Part shown: piece by piece, positions 56,164 to 64,000 of the stretch
Numbering within the stretch: the stretch's first letter is position 1
How the letters are laid out: each line of letters starts with the position of its first letter
NCBI GenBank assembly: GCA_942636505.2
Contig: CALOGB020000021.1
Span: 62,001-126,000 of the forward strand
Source of the DNA: an uncultured bacterium
GTDB lineage: Bacteria; Pseudomonadota; Alphaproteobacteria; Sphingomonadales; Sphingomonadaceae
DNA length: 64,000 bases
Direction: 5' to 3'
The notes under the pieces: model-generated
The model's database searches: none
What the model was told of the DNA's origin: nothing
The model's input: only the letters and a program-made list of their open reading frames with translations
Translations under genes and position numbers: made by a program

Positions 56164-57678
56164 ATGAAGCGACTTTTTCTATTGGCAGCGAGTTTTGCCA
56201 GCGTTGCTTCTGCGCAACCGGGCGTTTGGGCATCGCCAGCCGCACTCGACATCCCAATCGTCTTTGACGACTCTGCAGCCGATCAGACAGATGGGAAGCA
56301 CGGGCAGGCGCCTTGGGATCGCGAAAATCAAAAGGTCAGCAGCGGCGACCGGGTCTATGCAGCGGAGCAATTCTCCAACACGGTGTCGGTGACCGACCCG
56401 TCGACGAACACCTTGCTCGGCGTCATCAAGTTGGGTGATCCGCAACCTGGTAATTTTAGCCCGCTCTACAAAGGGCAGGTGCTCGTTCATGGTCTCGGCT
56501 TCTCGCCGGACGGCAAGACCCTTGCGGTCGTCTCGATCGGTTCCAACTCTGTCACTTGGATCGATACCGCAACGAACACGGTCAAGCATACGACCTACAT
56601 CGGCCGCAGCCCGCATGAAGCGTTCTTCACGCCCAACGGCAAGGAAGTGTGGGCGACGGTCCGAGGCGAGGACTACATTTCGGTGCTTGATCCGAAGACG
56701 TACGAAGAGACGAGCCGGATCAAGACGCCTGGCGGTCCCGGCATGACCATATTCTCTCCCAACGGAAAATACGGCTATGTATGCTCGTCGTTCAACCCGG
56801 AGTTGGTGGTGTTCGACGTCGCGACCCACAAGGAAGTGGGGAGGGTGCAGCAACCTAGTCCATTTTGCCCGAACATTTCGGCTAGCCCTGATGGCAAGCA
56901 GGTATGGTTCACGCTCAAGGATGTCGGCAAGACGGTCGCCTTCGACGCCAAGCCCCCCTTTGCGATCCAGAAGGTGCTCGACACCGGTCCGATTACAAAT
57001 CACGTCAATTTTGCGGTCACATCTAAGGGGCAATTCGCCTATGTGACCGTCGGCGGTCTAAACCTTGTCAAAGTATTCCGGACCAAGGATTTCAGTCAGG
57101 TCGCGACCATCCCCGTCGGGAAGCTTCCGCACGGTATCTGGCCGTCCGGAGACGGCAAGCGCATCTACGTAGGGCTCGAGAACGACGACAGGCTGGCGGT
57201 CATCGATACGGCACGCAATGTGGTGACCGGTACGATCCCCATTGGGCAGGCACCGCAGGCGATCGCCTACGTTCCAAACGCCGTTCCCGATGGTCCAGGC
57301 ACGGCCAATCTTCAGCCGCTCGGCACGGCAGGGAACGCCACCCACCTCATACTTGCAGCGCCCGGCAACGCGGTAGCGAGCCCGACGAGTATCACACTGT
57401 TCGATCAGGGCCTGATCCAGGTGGTACAGGGATCGGTGACCGGCTTGGCACCCAAGCGTTCGTATATTCTCGCACTGGCCGGCAAAGCCGACGGGTCGGG
57501 GGAACTCGAACCCTTGGCAAATTTCATGACGAACCCCGCAGGCTCAGCGATCGTCAACGTTTCCGGACCGATCCGACAGATCGTCACCGCTAAAACGGTT
57601 TCCGAGCGACGCTTTCTGGTGGTGGCGGAAAGCAATGACGGTGTTCCAGGCTCAGTCTTGCAAGTGCAGCAGGACTGA
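56164..57678 (+). CDS. Secreted YVTN beta-propeller protein, copy B
   Basis: A 504-residue secreted propeller (signal KRLFLLAASFASVASA). Blades such as QFSNTVSVTDPSTNTLLG, SIGSNSVTWIDTATNTVKHT and GEDYISVLDPKTYEETSRI correspond blade for blade to the copy at 46871, including the cysteines (YVCSSFNPEL, SPFCPNIS). An N-terminal insert of about 30 acidic residues and the C-terminal beta domain set the length. The ATG of the sigma factor overlaps its stop (TGATG). Confidence 0.83.
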   Translation: MKRLFLLAASFASVASAQPGVWASPAALDIPIVFDDSAADQTDGKHGQAPWDRENQKVSSGDRVYAAEQFSNTVSVTDPSTNTLLGVIKLGDPQPGNFSPLYKGQVLVHGLGFSPDGKTLAVVSIGSNSVTWIDTATNTVKHTTYIGRSPHEAFFTPNGKEVWATVRGEDYISVLDPKTYEETSRIKTPGGPGMTIFSPNGKYGYVCSSFNPELVVFDVATHKEVGRVQQPSPFCPNISASPDGKQVWFTLKDVGKTVAFDAKPPFAIQKVLDTGPITNHVNFAVTSKGQFAYVTVGGLNLVKVFRTKDFSQVATIPVGKLPHGIWPSGDGKRIYVGLENDDRLAVIDTARNVVTGTIPIGQAPQAIAYVPNAVPDGPGTANLQPLGTAGNATHLILAAPGNAVASPTSITLFDQGLIQVVQGSVTGLAPKRSYILALAGKADGSGELEPLANFMTNPAGSAIVNVSGPIRQIVTAKTVSERRFLVVAESNDGVPGSVLQVQQD

Positions 57679-58187
57679 TGGACGCACGCGCAGCCCTGAT
57701 CGAGCCCCTGATCCCTGGTCTTCGACGATATGCTCGCGCTTGGCTTCGAGATGCCGCGACGGCGGACGATCTTGTGCAGGATTGTCTCGAGCGAGCCGTT
57801 GGATCTTGGCGTAAGCGTCATGGCGACGCGGTGCGCCCCTGGCTCTATGCGATTCTGCACAATCTGTTGGTCGACCATGGCAGGCGACAGGCGCGGCGTG
57901 GCACGCTGGTAGCAATCGACACGGTCGCTGACGCAGTGCTTGCGGTACCGGCCGAACAGTCGACAGGAATCGAACACAGCGACCTCATGCGCGCACTGGA
58001 TATCTTGCCAGCAGACCAGCGTGCGGCGATCTTGCTCGTGTCGGTAGAGGACCTGTCTTATGCGGAGGCTGCGGCCATCCTCGGTGTACCGACCGGCACG
58101 CTCATGTCGCGCATTTCGCGGGGGCGGGATCGCCTGTCTGAGCTGCTCGGCGCTGGCGAACGTCCAAAATTGCGGAGAGTAAAATGA
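57678..58187 (+). CDS. ECF-family RNA polymerase sigma factor
   Basis: A 169-residue sigma-70 family factor with region 2 (ARAWLRDAATADDLVQDCLE, about residues 20-39) and region 4 (ILPADQRAAILLVSVEDLSY then AEAAAILGVPTGTLMSRISR, about 113-152). Overlaps the propeller stop and the anti-sigma start (ATGA). An ECF-type promoter stands before the operon, so it probably drives its own operon in response to a periplasmic signal. Confidence 0.9.
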   Translation: MDARAALIEPLIPGLRRYARAWLRDAATADDLVQDCLERAVGSWRKRHGDAVRPWLYAILHNLLVDHGRRQARRGTLVAIDTVADAVLAVPAEQSTGIEHSDLMRALDILPADQRAAILLVSVEDLSYAEAAAILGVPTGTLMSRISRGRDRLSELLGAGERPKLRRVK

Positions 58188-58948
58188 CGACCCCGATCGG
58201 CGAAGACGATCTCATGGCTTGGGTCGATCGCCGCCTGCCCCCAGAGCGGCATGCGATCGTCGATGGATATCTCGCTGATAATCCAGATGTCGCGCGACGG
58301 CTCGCTCTGCAAGCGGAGCACCGAGCCGTCATTGCGGGCATGTTCGTCTCTGTGTCGACCGAACCGATCCCGTCGGCGATGCGGGTCGGCACGATTGTGT
58401 CGCACCATCAAACGAGGCCGCAGTGGTGGCAGGCGATTGCCGCGGCACTGCTACTTGCGGTCGGTTTCGGTGGCGGTTGGGGTATGCGCAACTCGACGCT
58501 ACCACCGCGTGCCGGCATCGGTGCACTGGCCCAGGAAGCGACGGACAATTACCGGGTTTATGCCGTTGATGCGCAGCGTGGGGCCGAGTTTGGACCCCAG
58601 GCTAAGGCCGAGCTTGTCAGCTGGACGTCTAAACGGCTCGGTAGCCGTGTAGCCGTCCCCGACCTCGCCGCCGCAGGGTACCGCTTCGCCGGAGGCCGTC
58701 TGGTCGCAACGCCGCACGGTCCTGCCGCGATGTTTCTTTATGACGGTCCTTCGTCAACCCGGCTCGCTGTAGTGACCCGCCCAATGGAGATCGATAAGGC
58801 CGCTCGCATGACGGAGAGCGCGGACGGTGACCTCGGTCGGGTGAGTTGGGCTGATCGCGGTGTTGGCTTCAGCATCGTTGCCGCCCGACCAACAACAGAA
58901 CTCCAGTCGGTTGCAGAGACGGTGCGGCGCCAGTCGCAACGTGTCTGA
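58184..58948 (+). CDS. Transmembrane anti-sigma factor
   Basis: A 254-residue single-pass protein: cytoplasmic N-terminus with MAWVDRRLPPERHAIVDGYL (anti-sigma-like helices, without a HxxxCxxC zinc motif), one transmembrane helix at about residues 84-103 (AIAAALLLAVGFGGGWG) and a periplasmic domain of about 150 residues that could sense the state of the propeller or metal. Overlaps the sigma gene by ATGA. Confidence 0.83.
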   Translation: MTTPIGEDDLMAWVDRRLPPERHAIVDGYLADNPDVARRLALQAEHRAVIAGMFVSVSTEPIPSAMRVGTIVSHHQTRPQWWQAIAAALLLAVGFGGGWGMRNSTLPPRAGIGALAQEATDNYRVYAVDAQRGAEFGPQAKAELVSWTSKRLGSRVAVPDLAAAGYRFAGGRLVATPHGPAAMFLYDGPSSTRLAVVTRPMEIDKAARMTESADGDLGRVSWADRGVGFSIVAARPTTELQSVAETVRRQSQRV

Positions 58949-59142
58949 GATTCCAGGAGATCGAAGCTGAACTTCTCCCTGGTGGGGCCGTAAGGGCCGA
59001 GTAATCGCATTGCAGCAGAAATGTTTGTGACACGATTGCGCTGTCACTTGTCATTCGCCGGTCATCTGAGATCGCCCAGTAGGGTCAGGACCCATTGATC
59101 TGAGCGGCACGATCTGATTCAGGCTCCGTGAGGAGACCGAGG

Positions 59143-59514
59143 ATGAGCGACCTGTACTGGCTGACCGACGAGCAGATGGCGCGGCTCGAACCGTATTTTC
59201 CCAAGAGCCACGGCAAGCCACGGGTTGATGACCGGCGAGTGTTGAGCGGCATCGTTTTCGTCAACCGCAACGGGCTACGATGGTGCGATGCCCCTCGGGA
59301 GTATGGCCCACACAAGACGCTCTACAACCGGTGGAAGCGATGGGGCGAAAGGGGTGTCTTCCTCCGCATAATGGAAGGACTGGCGGCCGCGAGCGCTACG
59401 CCGAAGACGATCATGATCGACGCGACCTATCTGAAGGCGCACCGCACGGCGTCCAGCCTGCGGGTTAAAAAGGGGGCCTTGGGCGCCTCATCGGTCGCAC
59501 CAAAGGCGGTATGA
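59143..59514 (+). CDS. IS5-family transposase, first frame
   Basis: About 123 residues: SDLYWLTDEQMARLEPYFPK, then VNRNGLRWCDAPREYGPHKT, KRWGERGVFLRIMEGLAAA and IMIDATYLKAHRTASS (first DDE aspartate). Ends just as the second frame begins, overlapping by ATGA. In IS427 elements the two frames are joined by a programmed frameshift, and the A/G-rich AAAAAGGGGGCC near 59465 is a plausible slip site. Confidence 0.88.
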   Translation: MSDLYWLTDEQMARLEPYFPKSHGKPRVDDRRVLSGIVFVNRNGLRWCDAPREYGPHKTLYNRWKRWGERGVFLRIMEGLAAASATPKTIMIDATYLKAHRTASSLRVKKGALGASSVAPKAV

Positions 59515-59900
59515 ATACGAAGCTGCACGCCGTCACCGATGCAGAAGGCAGACCGCTCAGCTTCTTTATGACCGCGGGCCAGGTCAGCGACTACACCGGC
59601 GCTGCCGCGCTGCTTGATGATCTACCCAAGGCGCAGTGGATCCTGGGCGACCGCGGCTACGACGCAGACTGGTACAGGGACGCCCTTCAGGCAAAAGGCA
59701 TAACGCCTTGCATTCCGGGGCGAAAATCCCGGATCATCCCTGTCAAATACGATAAGCGCCGCTACCGAAGCCGCAGTCGCATTGAAATCATGTTCGGCCG
59801 TCTGAAAGACTGGCGCCGCGTCGCTACCCGCTACGATCGATGCCCGACCGTCTTCTTTTCCGCTATCGCGCTCGCCGCCACCGTCATCTTCTGGCTCTAA
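59511..59900 (+). CDS. IS5-family transposase, second frame
   Basis: A 129-residue C-terminal transposase part: MNTKLHAVTDAEGRPLSFFM, LGDRGYDADWYRD (second Asp) and RRYRSRSRIEIMFGRLKDWR (Glu), giving the DDE set with the first frame. Overlaps the first frame by four bases. Confidence 0.88.
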   Translation: MNTKLHAVTDAEGRPLSFFMTAGQVSDYTGAAALLDDLPKAQWILGDRGYDADWYRDALQAKGITPCIPGRKSRIIPVKYDKRRYRSRSRIEIMFGRLKDWRRVATRYDRCPTVFFSAIALAATVIFWL

Positions 59901-59910
59901 TCAATGAGTC

Positions 59911-60873
59911 GTGACCCTAGACAGCGTCGATAGCGATCTTATCGTAGTTGCCGCAACTAAGAAGATACCTCGAGGTGATATCGAGGGCGGACTTTACGTA
60001 CATTTGGGACTTTCTGCAGACGGCGGCGCGATCGTTTCGGCAGGACCAGTCCACCCTCCAGCGGATGCGGGTAAGTGGTCGGAGCGGAACGTCTTCGGCT
60101 ATGACATAAAGCGCACGGACTGGCCGATGGTCACGAAAACATACGTCTTCGAGACCCCAAATTTTGGCGATGCCGCAACTTATGGCTCGCACATGCATGT
60201 CTGGGAGCGGGAGGTCTACCAGCATCAGGTGTTTGAACCACAAGGGATGATGCTTCAGCCTGAGTTGCTACAGGACGCCGGCGGGGATCACGTAGCAGTC
60301 AAGTTCACAATCAGCCCAATGCTCAATAAGCGACAGCCAGAATTCGAATTAATGCTACTCTGGTCTTTGAACGTGCTTCAAGAGAACACTGGGGTCACGG
60401 GCGTATTCTCGACGAATGCCACACGTGATGACTACATCTCCACCATTACGCTTGACTGGCAGGTTTTTCCGCCCGGCACTATCGACGAAGTGATCGCGCG
60501 TCTGGGAGGCAGCCCAGCGCGGCCAGGGAACGCGCCAGACTTCGATCAGCATGTCCAAAATCGTATTCGGTTGTTCAACAAGTTCATCCCGACATCATAC
60601 ATCCGTGGCCAAGGAGGTTTCGGGTCGTACTTCGGTGCTCAGTTCGCCGATGATCTGGTCGTCTTCGAAAACTTAAAATACGGCAACGCAGTGTACGTTT
60701 TGTATGAGAATTGGGGTGACGTATCGCAGCAGTCGCGGATTGACCTTTTACGCGACCATGATGCCAAGTTCGACCGCATCATCCACAACGACGATTGGGA
60801 AGAACGTCTAGCCGTGCTTTTGCGTAAGAAGCTGGACGCGCGAGGTCTACGCCGCCGCGGTCTCTTCCGTTGA
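59911..60873 (+). CDS. Unknown protein, probably 5'-truncated by the IS
   Basis: A 320-residue open frame beginning inside the right end of the IS with GTG 59911. The sequence is soluble, with repeated aromatic and Asp-rich patches (AATYGSHMHVWEREVYQHQV, ATRDDYISTITLDWQVFPPG) and no known family. The first natural Met is at about residue 73, so the true N-terminus was probably removed by the IS insertion. No trace of it is visible before 59081. Confidence 0.55.
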   Translation: MTLDSVDSDLIVVAATKKIPRGDIEGGLYVHLGLSADGGAIVSAGPVHPPADAGKWSERNVFGYDIKRTDWPMVTKTYVFETPNFGDAATYGSHMHVWEREVYQHQVFEPQGMMLQPELLQDAGGDHVAVKFTISPMLNKRQPEFELMLLWSLNVLQENTGVTGVFSTNATRDDYISTITLDWQVFPPGTIDEVIARLGGSPARPGNAPDFDQHVQNRIRLFNKFIPTSYIRGQGGFGSYFGAQFADDLVVFENLKYGNAVYVLYENWGDVSQQSRIDLLRDHDAKFDRIIHNDDWEERLAVLLRKKLDARGLRRRGLFR

Positions 60874-61888
60874 TGGTTTACCCCAACTGCCGTTCAGGTA
60901 GCACATCTGCGACGATTGACGCATAGGATTAGATGGTCCGATTTGCCGGTTAGCGACGTAATCTGCCAGTTTGATATCAGCCGCGTCAGGTTCCCGCTGA
61001 GCCTCCAATTGCTTGCTACGGAAACTCCGGAAAAAGCTGGTAAAAGGCTCGGCTTTCTCACTCCGAGACAGAATTACAGCCTGTTTTGAGGAGTTTCTAG
61101 CAACCTGTAACGGCAAAAACGGCAGAAATTCGCCATTGTTACAGGTGTTACATGTTACAGGTCGGTCGGCCGTGGTCTGTCGCGTCATTGCGCCCACATA
61201 ATAGCACTCACGGTCCCAACCACGTGCGTATCTCACCCCATCAACCCATCACTGCCTATTAGACCCCTGTAACACCTGTAACGCTGTAACAATGGCGGAT
61301 TTCTACCGATTTCTGCGTTACAGGTCATGTTACAGGGTCTGAGCCTGTAACGGCATGCGGCTTTAGTTTGCGAATTTCCGCATATTGCCCTGACGCTGGT
61401 TTGGAATCGGTTGGCAACAGGGACTCCGCGTCCCGCGCGGACGGCCACGGACGCTGGATAGTACCTTGAGCGGATTGCATGTGTCCGTGCACGTCCGTGG
61501 CCGTCCGCGAGGCTTATTGGCGTAGGGCAATAGAGTGGTGCTATCTTAGCGCGCCACGGCTGCCTGGACCTTTGCGGCTTCTCGTGTCCGCTATGCTCCG
61601 GCCGCACCGTACCGAGCGAGCCCGTTGTCTTAAGGTATCTCCTCCAACGTGCATTCATCCTGACACCTTGGCCGAGCCGCCGCATGGCGGGGCCGTTCCA
61701 TCGGCGGGTTGAAGCATCGGTTGATCGTCAGAGAATCACGGACCCATCGCGGTCCCTGGTCGATGGCGTTTCGATGTCGATGGGATTAGTGCGCGGGGAC
61801 AAGACCGTCCTTCGAGAGAACTTCAGCCTTCCGATCGGAAACCGACATCCACGACCACGCAAATCATGAGCTTCGCAATCTGAGACTG
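60874..61888. repeat. Inverted-repeat-rich region with GTTACAGG motifs
   Basis: No supported gene. CCTGTAAC or its complement GTTACAGG occurs at 61104, 61138, 61154, 61266, 61275, 61317, 61329 and 61344, with partial copies between. The block 61104-61161 and the block 61266-61351 read as imperfect inverted copies, each with TGTAACAATGGCG next to ATTTCT. A separate 18-base perfect inverted repeat, CGCGGACGGCCACGGACG at 61436-61453, faces its complement at 61492-61509. Could be a regulatory or phage-derived region. Confidence 0.5.
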
Positions 61889-62788
61889 TTGAGCGAGCAT
61901 TGCGGCGACGTGTTCGCAACGGTCGGGCCGGACATGAGGTTTCGCTACGTCTCGCCGTCCGTAACGAGAATATTGGGATGGCCGATAGAGTCCGTGATTG
62001 GTCGTGCGGTCACCGATTTCGTCGTGGACGAGGACGTGCCGATGATCGGGGCCGCGACCGCGCAACTGCGCGCCGGACTCATCAGAAGCGCGATCGTAAC
62101 CGTTCGCGTCCGACATGTGGACGGCACAATCGTTTGGGCCGAGATCACCTCCCGTCCGATCGGTGAACCTGGTTTGGCTGACCTCGGTGAGCGGGCCGTC
62201 GTGATACGGGACGTTACCGAACGGAAGGCGTTGCAGGATGCCCTGACCTCCATGGCGATGAAGGACGGTTTGACCGGCCTTGCCAATCGCCGTGCCTTCG
62301 ACATCGCGCTTGCGGAAGCGTGGTCGGAGGTGAGGACATCGCGAAGTCAAATGTCGCTGCTGCTGATCGACGTGGACTTCTTTAAGGAGTTCAACGATGC
62401 CTACGGGCATCAGACCGGGGACGACTGCCTCCGTGCGATATCGACAGCGCTTTTAGGACTGCCTCTTGCAGCGGGTGACGTCGTAGCGAGGTATGGCGGT
62501 GAGGAACTGGCCGTTATCCTACACCGCTCGGGCGCCGCGGAGGCGATGGAAATGGCGGGGCTGGCGTGCGACGCGGTACATCGTCTGCAGCTTCCACACA
62601 GGCAGCCCCCTACGGCGGATGGGATACTGACGATCAGCGTCGGAGCAGCGACGGTCCTTTGGCGGGAAGGTGGGTCCGCAAACATGCCCCACGCACTTAT
62701 CGCGTCCGCCGATCGCGCGTTGTATCAAGCCAAGAGCAACGGACGAAACCGAGTATCGACCGGTCTAGTGCTGGGCGCGTCAGCCTAA
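61889..62788 (+). CDS. PAS-GGDEF diguanylate cyclase
   Basis: A 299-residue protein: PAS domain (VGPDMRFRYVSPSVTRILGW through VVIRDVTERKALQDAL) and GGDEF domain with GLTGLANRRAFD, LLIDVDFFKEFNDAYGH and the active-site GGEEL near residue 215, so it is expected to make c-di-GMP. No I-site RxxD is obvious. The best-supported start is TTG 61889, without a clear ribosome binding site; the frame stays open upstream to a stop at 61787 with coding character but no start codon, so a 5' frameshift is possible. Confidence 0.8.
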   Translation: MSEHCGDVFATVGPDMRFRYVSPSVTRILGWPIESVIGRAVTDFVVDEDVPMIGAATAQLRAGLIRSAIVTVRVRHVDGTIVWAEITSRPIGEPGLADLGERAVVIRDVTERKALQDALTSMAMKDGLTGLANRRAFDIALAEAWSEVRTSRSQMSLLLIDVDFFKEFNDAYGHQTGDDCLRAISTALLGLPLAAGDVVARYGGEELAVILHRSGAAEAMEMAGLACDAVHRLQLPHRQPPTADGILTISVGAATVLWREGGSANMPHALIASADRALYQAKSNGRNRVSTGLVLGASA

Positions 62789-63113
62789 CCGGCGGTGCGG
62801 GCTAGAGGGTACGCATCTGGGTCTCTTAGGTCCCGACGCCTTGAGCAGTTCCGCCCATATCCGGACACCCGGGCATGCGATCCAAGCTCCCTATAAAAGC
62901 CACTCGTTCAGCGCATCTTTCTCGGTTTGGAGTTGCCCAATATGCCCCAACCTGCTGCCCCAACTTTCACTGTCCCATGAAAGTCGTCGTGCAAACTAAC
63001 TTAAATCAAGTTCTGTTCGGCAACCTATGGTATAAATCATAAATTGCTGACCGATCGCGGCCCTTGGCAACTGAGAGACGCAATGCTCCCGCCAATGTTA
63101 CGGGAACCCTGTT
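62789..63113. other. Intergenic region, AT-richer
   Basis: About 320 bases with no gene. The last 120 bases are AT-richer than the rest of the window (for example TGGTATAAATCATAAATTG near 63030), probably holding the promoter of the Crp/Fnr gene. Confidence 0.4.
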
Positions 63114-63851
63114 TTGATCTCGGAAATTGACCCTCATGGTCTGATTGCGAAAAGCCTATCGGCGTATTCGCGGATACAAGTTTTTGACAGCGAAGCTTTA
63201 GGCCGTCTGAAAGCTCGAACAAAAACGTTTGAGTCGGGAAGCTACGTATTCAGGGAAGGCTTGTCATCTTCCGACTATGTGTTTGTAATATCGGGCTATC
63301 TATTTCGTCAAAAGCAAACATTGGACGGTTATCGACAAATTGTATCGCTGATAATTCCCGGAGACATAGTTAATCCGGAAAGCAGATTTGTGAATAGTTT
63401 GGACTACAATGTGGTTTGTGCAGAAAAATCGAGCATAATCTACGTTCAAAGATCCGAGTTTGAAGAATTAATAGATTCACACCCATCCATTCGGTTGGCT
63501 TTGGATCTAAGAACAATTGCGGAGTCGCGACAACTGCGGGAGTGGTTGTTGAATATTGGTGGGCGTTCCGCACGGACTCGTGTAGCTCATTTTTTGAACG
63601 AATTTGCCGCCAGGACTAGGTTACGGGGCTTAAGTGATGGGTTGCGTTTTTCCTTACCTATGTCGCAGGAGCAGATGGGGGATAGCGTCGGAATCACACC
63701 TGTCCACGTTAATAGGTCTATCAGGTCGCTAGTCGAAAGTGGCTTAATCAATCACGCCAACCGAAAATACGAAATAATTGATCTCGACGGCTTTAGGCAA
63801 GCTGGGCAATTCTCGGAAAGGTTTCTTTTGGTCGATGATTTGCCTCATTAA
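63114..63851 (+). CDS. Crp/Fnr-family transcriptional regulator
   Basis: A 245-residue regulator: N-terminal cNMP-binding barrel (FREGLSSSDYVFVISGYLFR, then GDIVNPESRFVN) and C-terminal winged helix (SQEQMGDSVGITPVHVNRSI then LVESGLINHANRKYEII). TTG start at 63114. No FNR-type cysteine cluster at the N-terminus. Base composition is clearly lower in GC than neighbours, hinting at separate origin. Target genes unknown; it lies alone at the window edge. Confidence 0.8.
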   Translation: MISEIDPHGLIAKSLSAYSRIQVFDSEALGRLKARTKTFESGSYVFREGLSSSDYVFVISGYLFRQKQTLDGYRQIVSLIIPGDIVNPESRFVNSLDYNVVCAEKSSIIYVQRSEFEELIDSHPSIRLALDLRTIAESRQLREWLLNIGGRSARTRVAHFLNEFAARTRLRGLSDGLRFSLPMSQEQMGDSVGITPVHVNRSIRSLVESGLINHANRKYEIIDLDGFRQAGQFSERFLLVDDLPH

Positions 63852-64000
63852 TTTGCCATGTGGTGGATACCATGATGGCCGACGTTCGACGAAAAAACGC
63901 CAGTAATGTGTTAACTGCGTTCGGCCGGTCCCTGGACCCATCGAAGACGGCGCCATAGTCAACCGACTTGATCCAGATTAATCCTATATTGGTAGGGTCA
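63852..64000. other. Trailing region, no gene seen
   Basis: Short frames only. It may be the promoter region or the 3' end of a gene outside the window. Confidence 0.35.

Larger units (their letters stand above)
59082..59917 (+). mobile_element. IS5-family element (IS427-type)
   Basis: An 836-base element with imperfect inverted ends (GGGTCAGGACCCATTGA at 59082 and, inverted, TCAATGAGTCGTGACCC ending 59917) flanked by TA on both sides (59080-59081 and 59918-59919), the target duplication expected for the IS427 group. Two overlapping transposase frames inside. The right end lies at the 5' edge of the open frame 59911-60873, which it appears to truncate. Confidence 0.88.

Noticed and set aside
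61233..61685. 150-codon minus-strand frame in the repeat region
   Set aside because: No ribosome binding site, arginine-rich shadow-type composition and it crosses the inverted repeats.
1..64000. CRISPR arrays, rRNA and tRNA genes
   Set aside because: I looked for regularly spaced identical repeats and for tRNA-like cloverleaf ends with CCA or TTCGA arms and found none I could support.

Overview
The window looks like part of a high-GC alphaproteobacterial replicon, most likely a plasmid or chromid of a Sphingomonas-type sphingomonad. Three things support this: a parA-parB-repA replication and partition block with iterons and parS palindromes, the imuA-imuB-dnaE2 mutagenesis cassette behind a GAAC-N7-GAAC LexA box, and dense arrays of resistance genes with genes overlapping as ATGA, GTGA or TGATG.

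Layout. (1) 0.3-6.9 kb: SOS mutasome imuA-imuB-dnaE2 with two small downstream genes. (2) 6.9-14.2 kb: housekeeping and stress genes (SirB1-like protein, deaminase, DUF892 ferritin-like protein, lipoproteins) and an HTH-antitoxin/PIN-toxin pair. (3) 14.2-21.6 kb: plasmid backbone, with a mobilisation-like divergent pair, a broken HAD hydrolase, iterons, repA, parS, parB and parA. (4) 22.2-25.9 kb: a sulfite module (frameshifted LysR, YeiH-type exporter, sulfite oxidase) ending in an MgtC-like gene. (5) 26.1-36.5 kb: a fluoride island. A decayed copy on the minus strand (CLC fragment, frameshifted DUF190, crcB with an amber stop) lies back to back with an apparently intact plus-strand operon. 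That operon starts with a sigma-70 promoter and a fluoride riboswitch and runs clcF, DUF190, EamA-like, phosphodiesterase, histidine phosphatase, UspA, gpmA, eno, half-length uppP, crcB. (6) 36.6-39.8 kb: arsRCB-ynfA-arsH. (7) 40.1-43.9 kb: a second sulfite module (LysR, TDT exporter, sorA, sorB). (8) 44.0-48.3 kb: mdh, a beta-propeller protein, and a DUF305/beta-propeller pair. (9) 48.8-53.2 kb: DUF202, SLC13-type permease, small membrane protein and ClC channel. (10) 53.2-64.0 kb: a serine recombinase, a second DUF305/beta-propeller pair joined to an ECF sigma factor and anti-sigma factor, an IS5-family (IS427-like) element, inverted-repeat-rich DNA, a GGDEF protein and an AT-richer Crp/Fnr regulator.

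How the genes fit together. The best candidate for an interesting system is the fluoride operon. It couples fluoride export (CLC-F and CrcB) under a fluoride riboswitch to extra copies of glycolytic and phosphoryl-transfer enzymes. Enolase is a classical fluoride target, so the operon seems to combine exporting the toxin with replacing its targets. A second candidate is the repeated DUF305 plus secreted beta-propeller unit, one copy of which has its own ECF sigma/anti-sigma pair and an ECF-like promoter. Two unrelated sulfite-oxidising enzymes, each next to a putative exporter and one of two paralogous LysR regulators, suggest layered sulfite detoxification. Several genes (LysR at 22-23 kb, DUF190 at 26.5 kb, HAD at 16-17 kb, the minus-strand ORF at 9.5-10.2 kb) need single-base frame corrections. 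From sequence alone I cannot separate real decay from assembly error.
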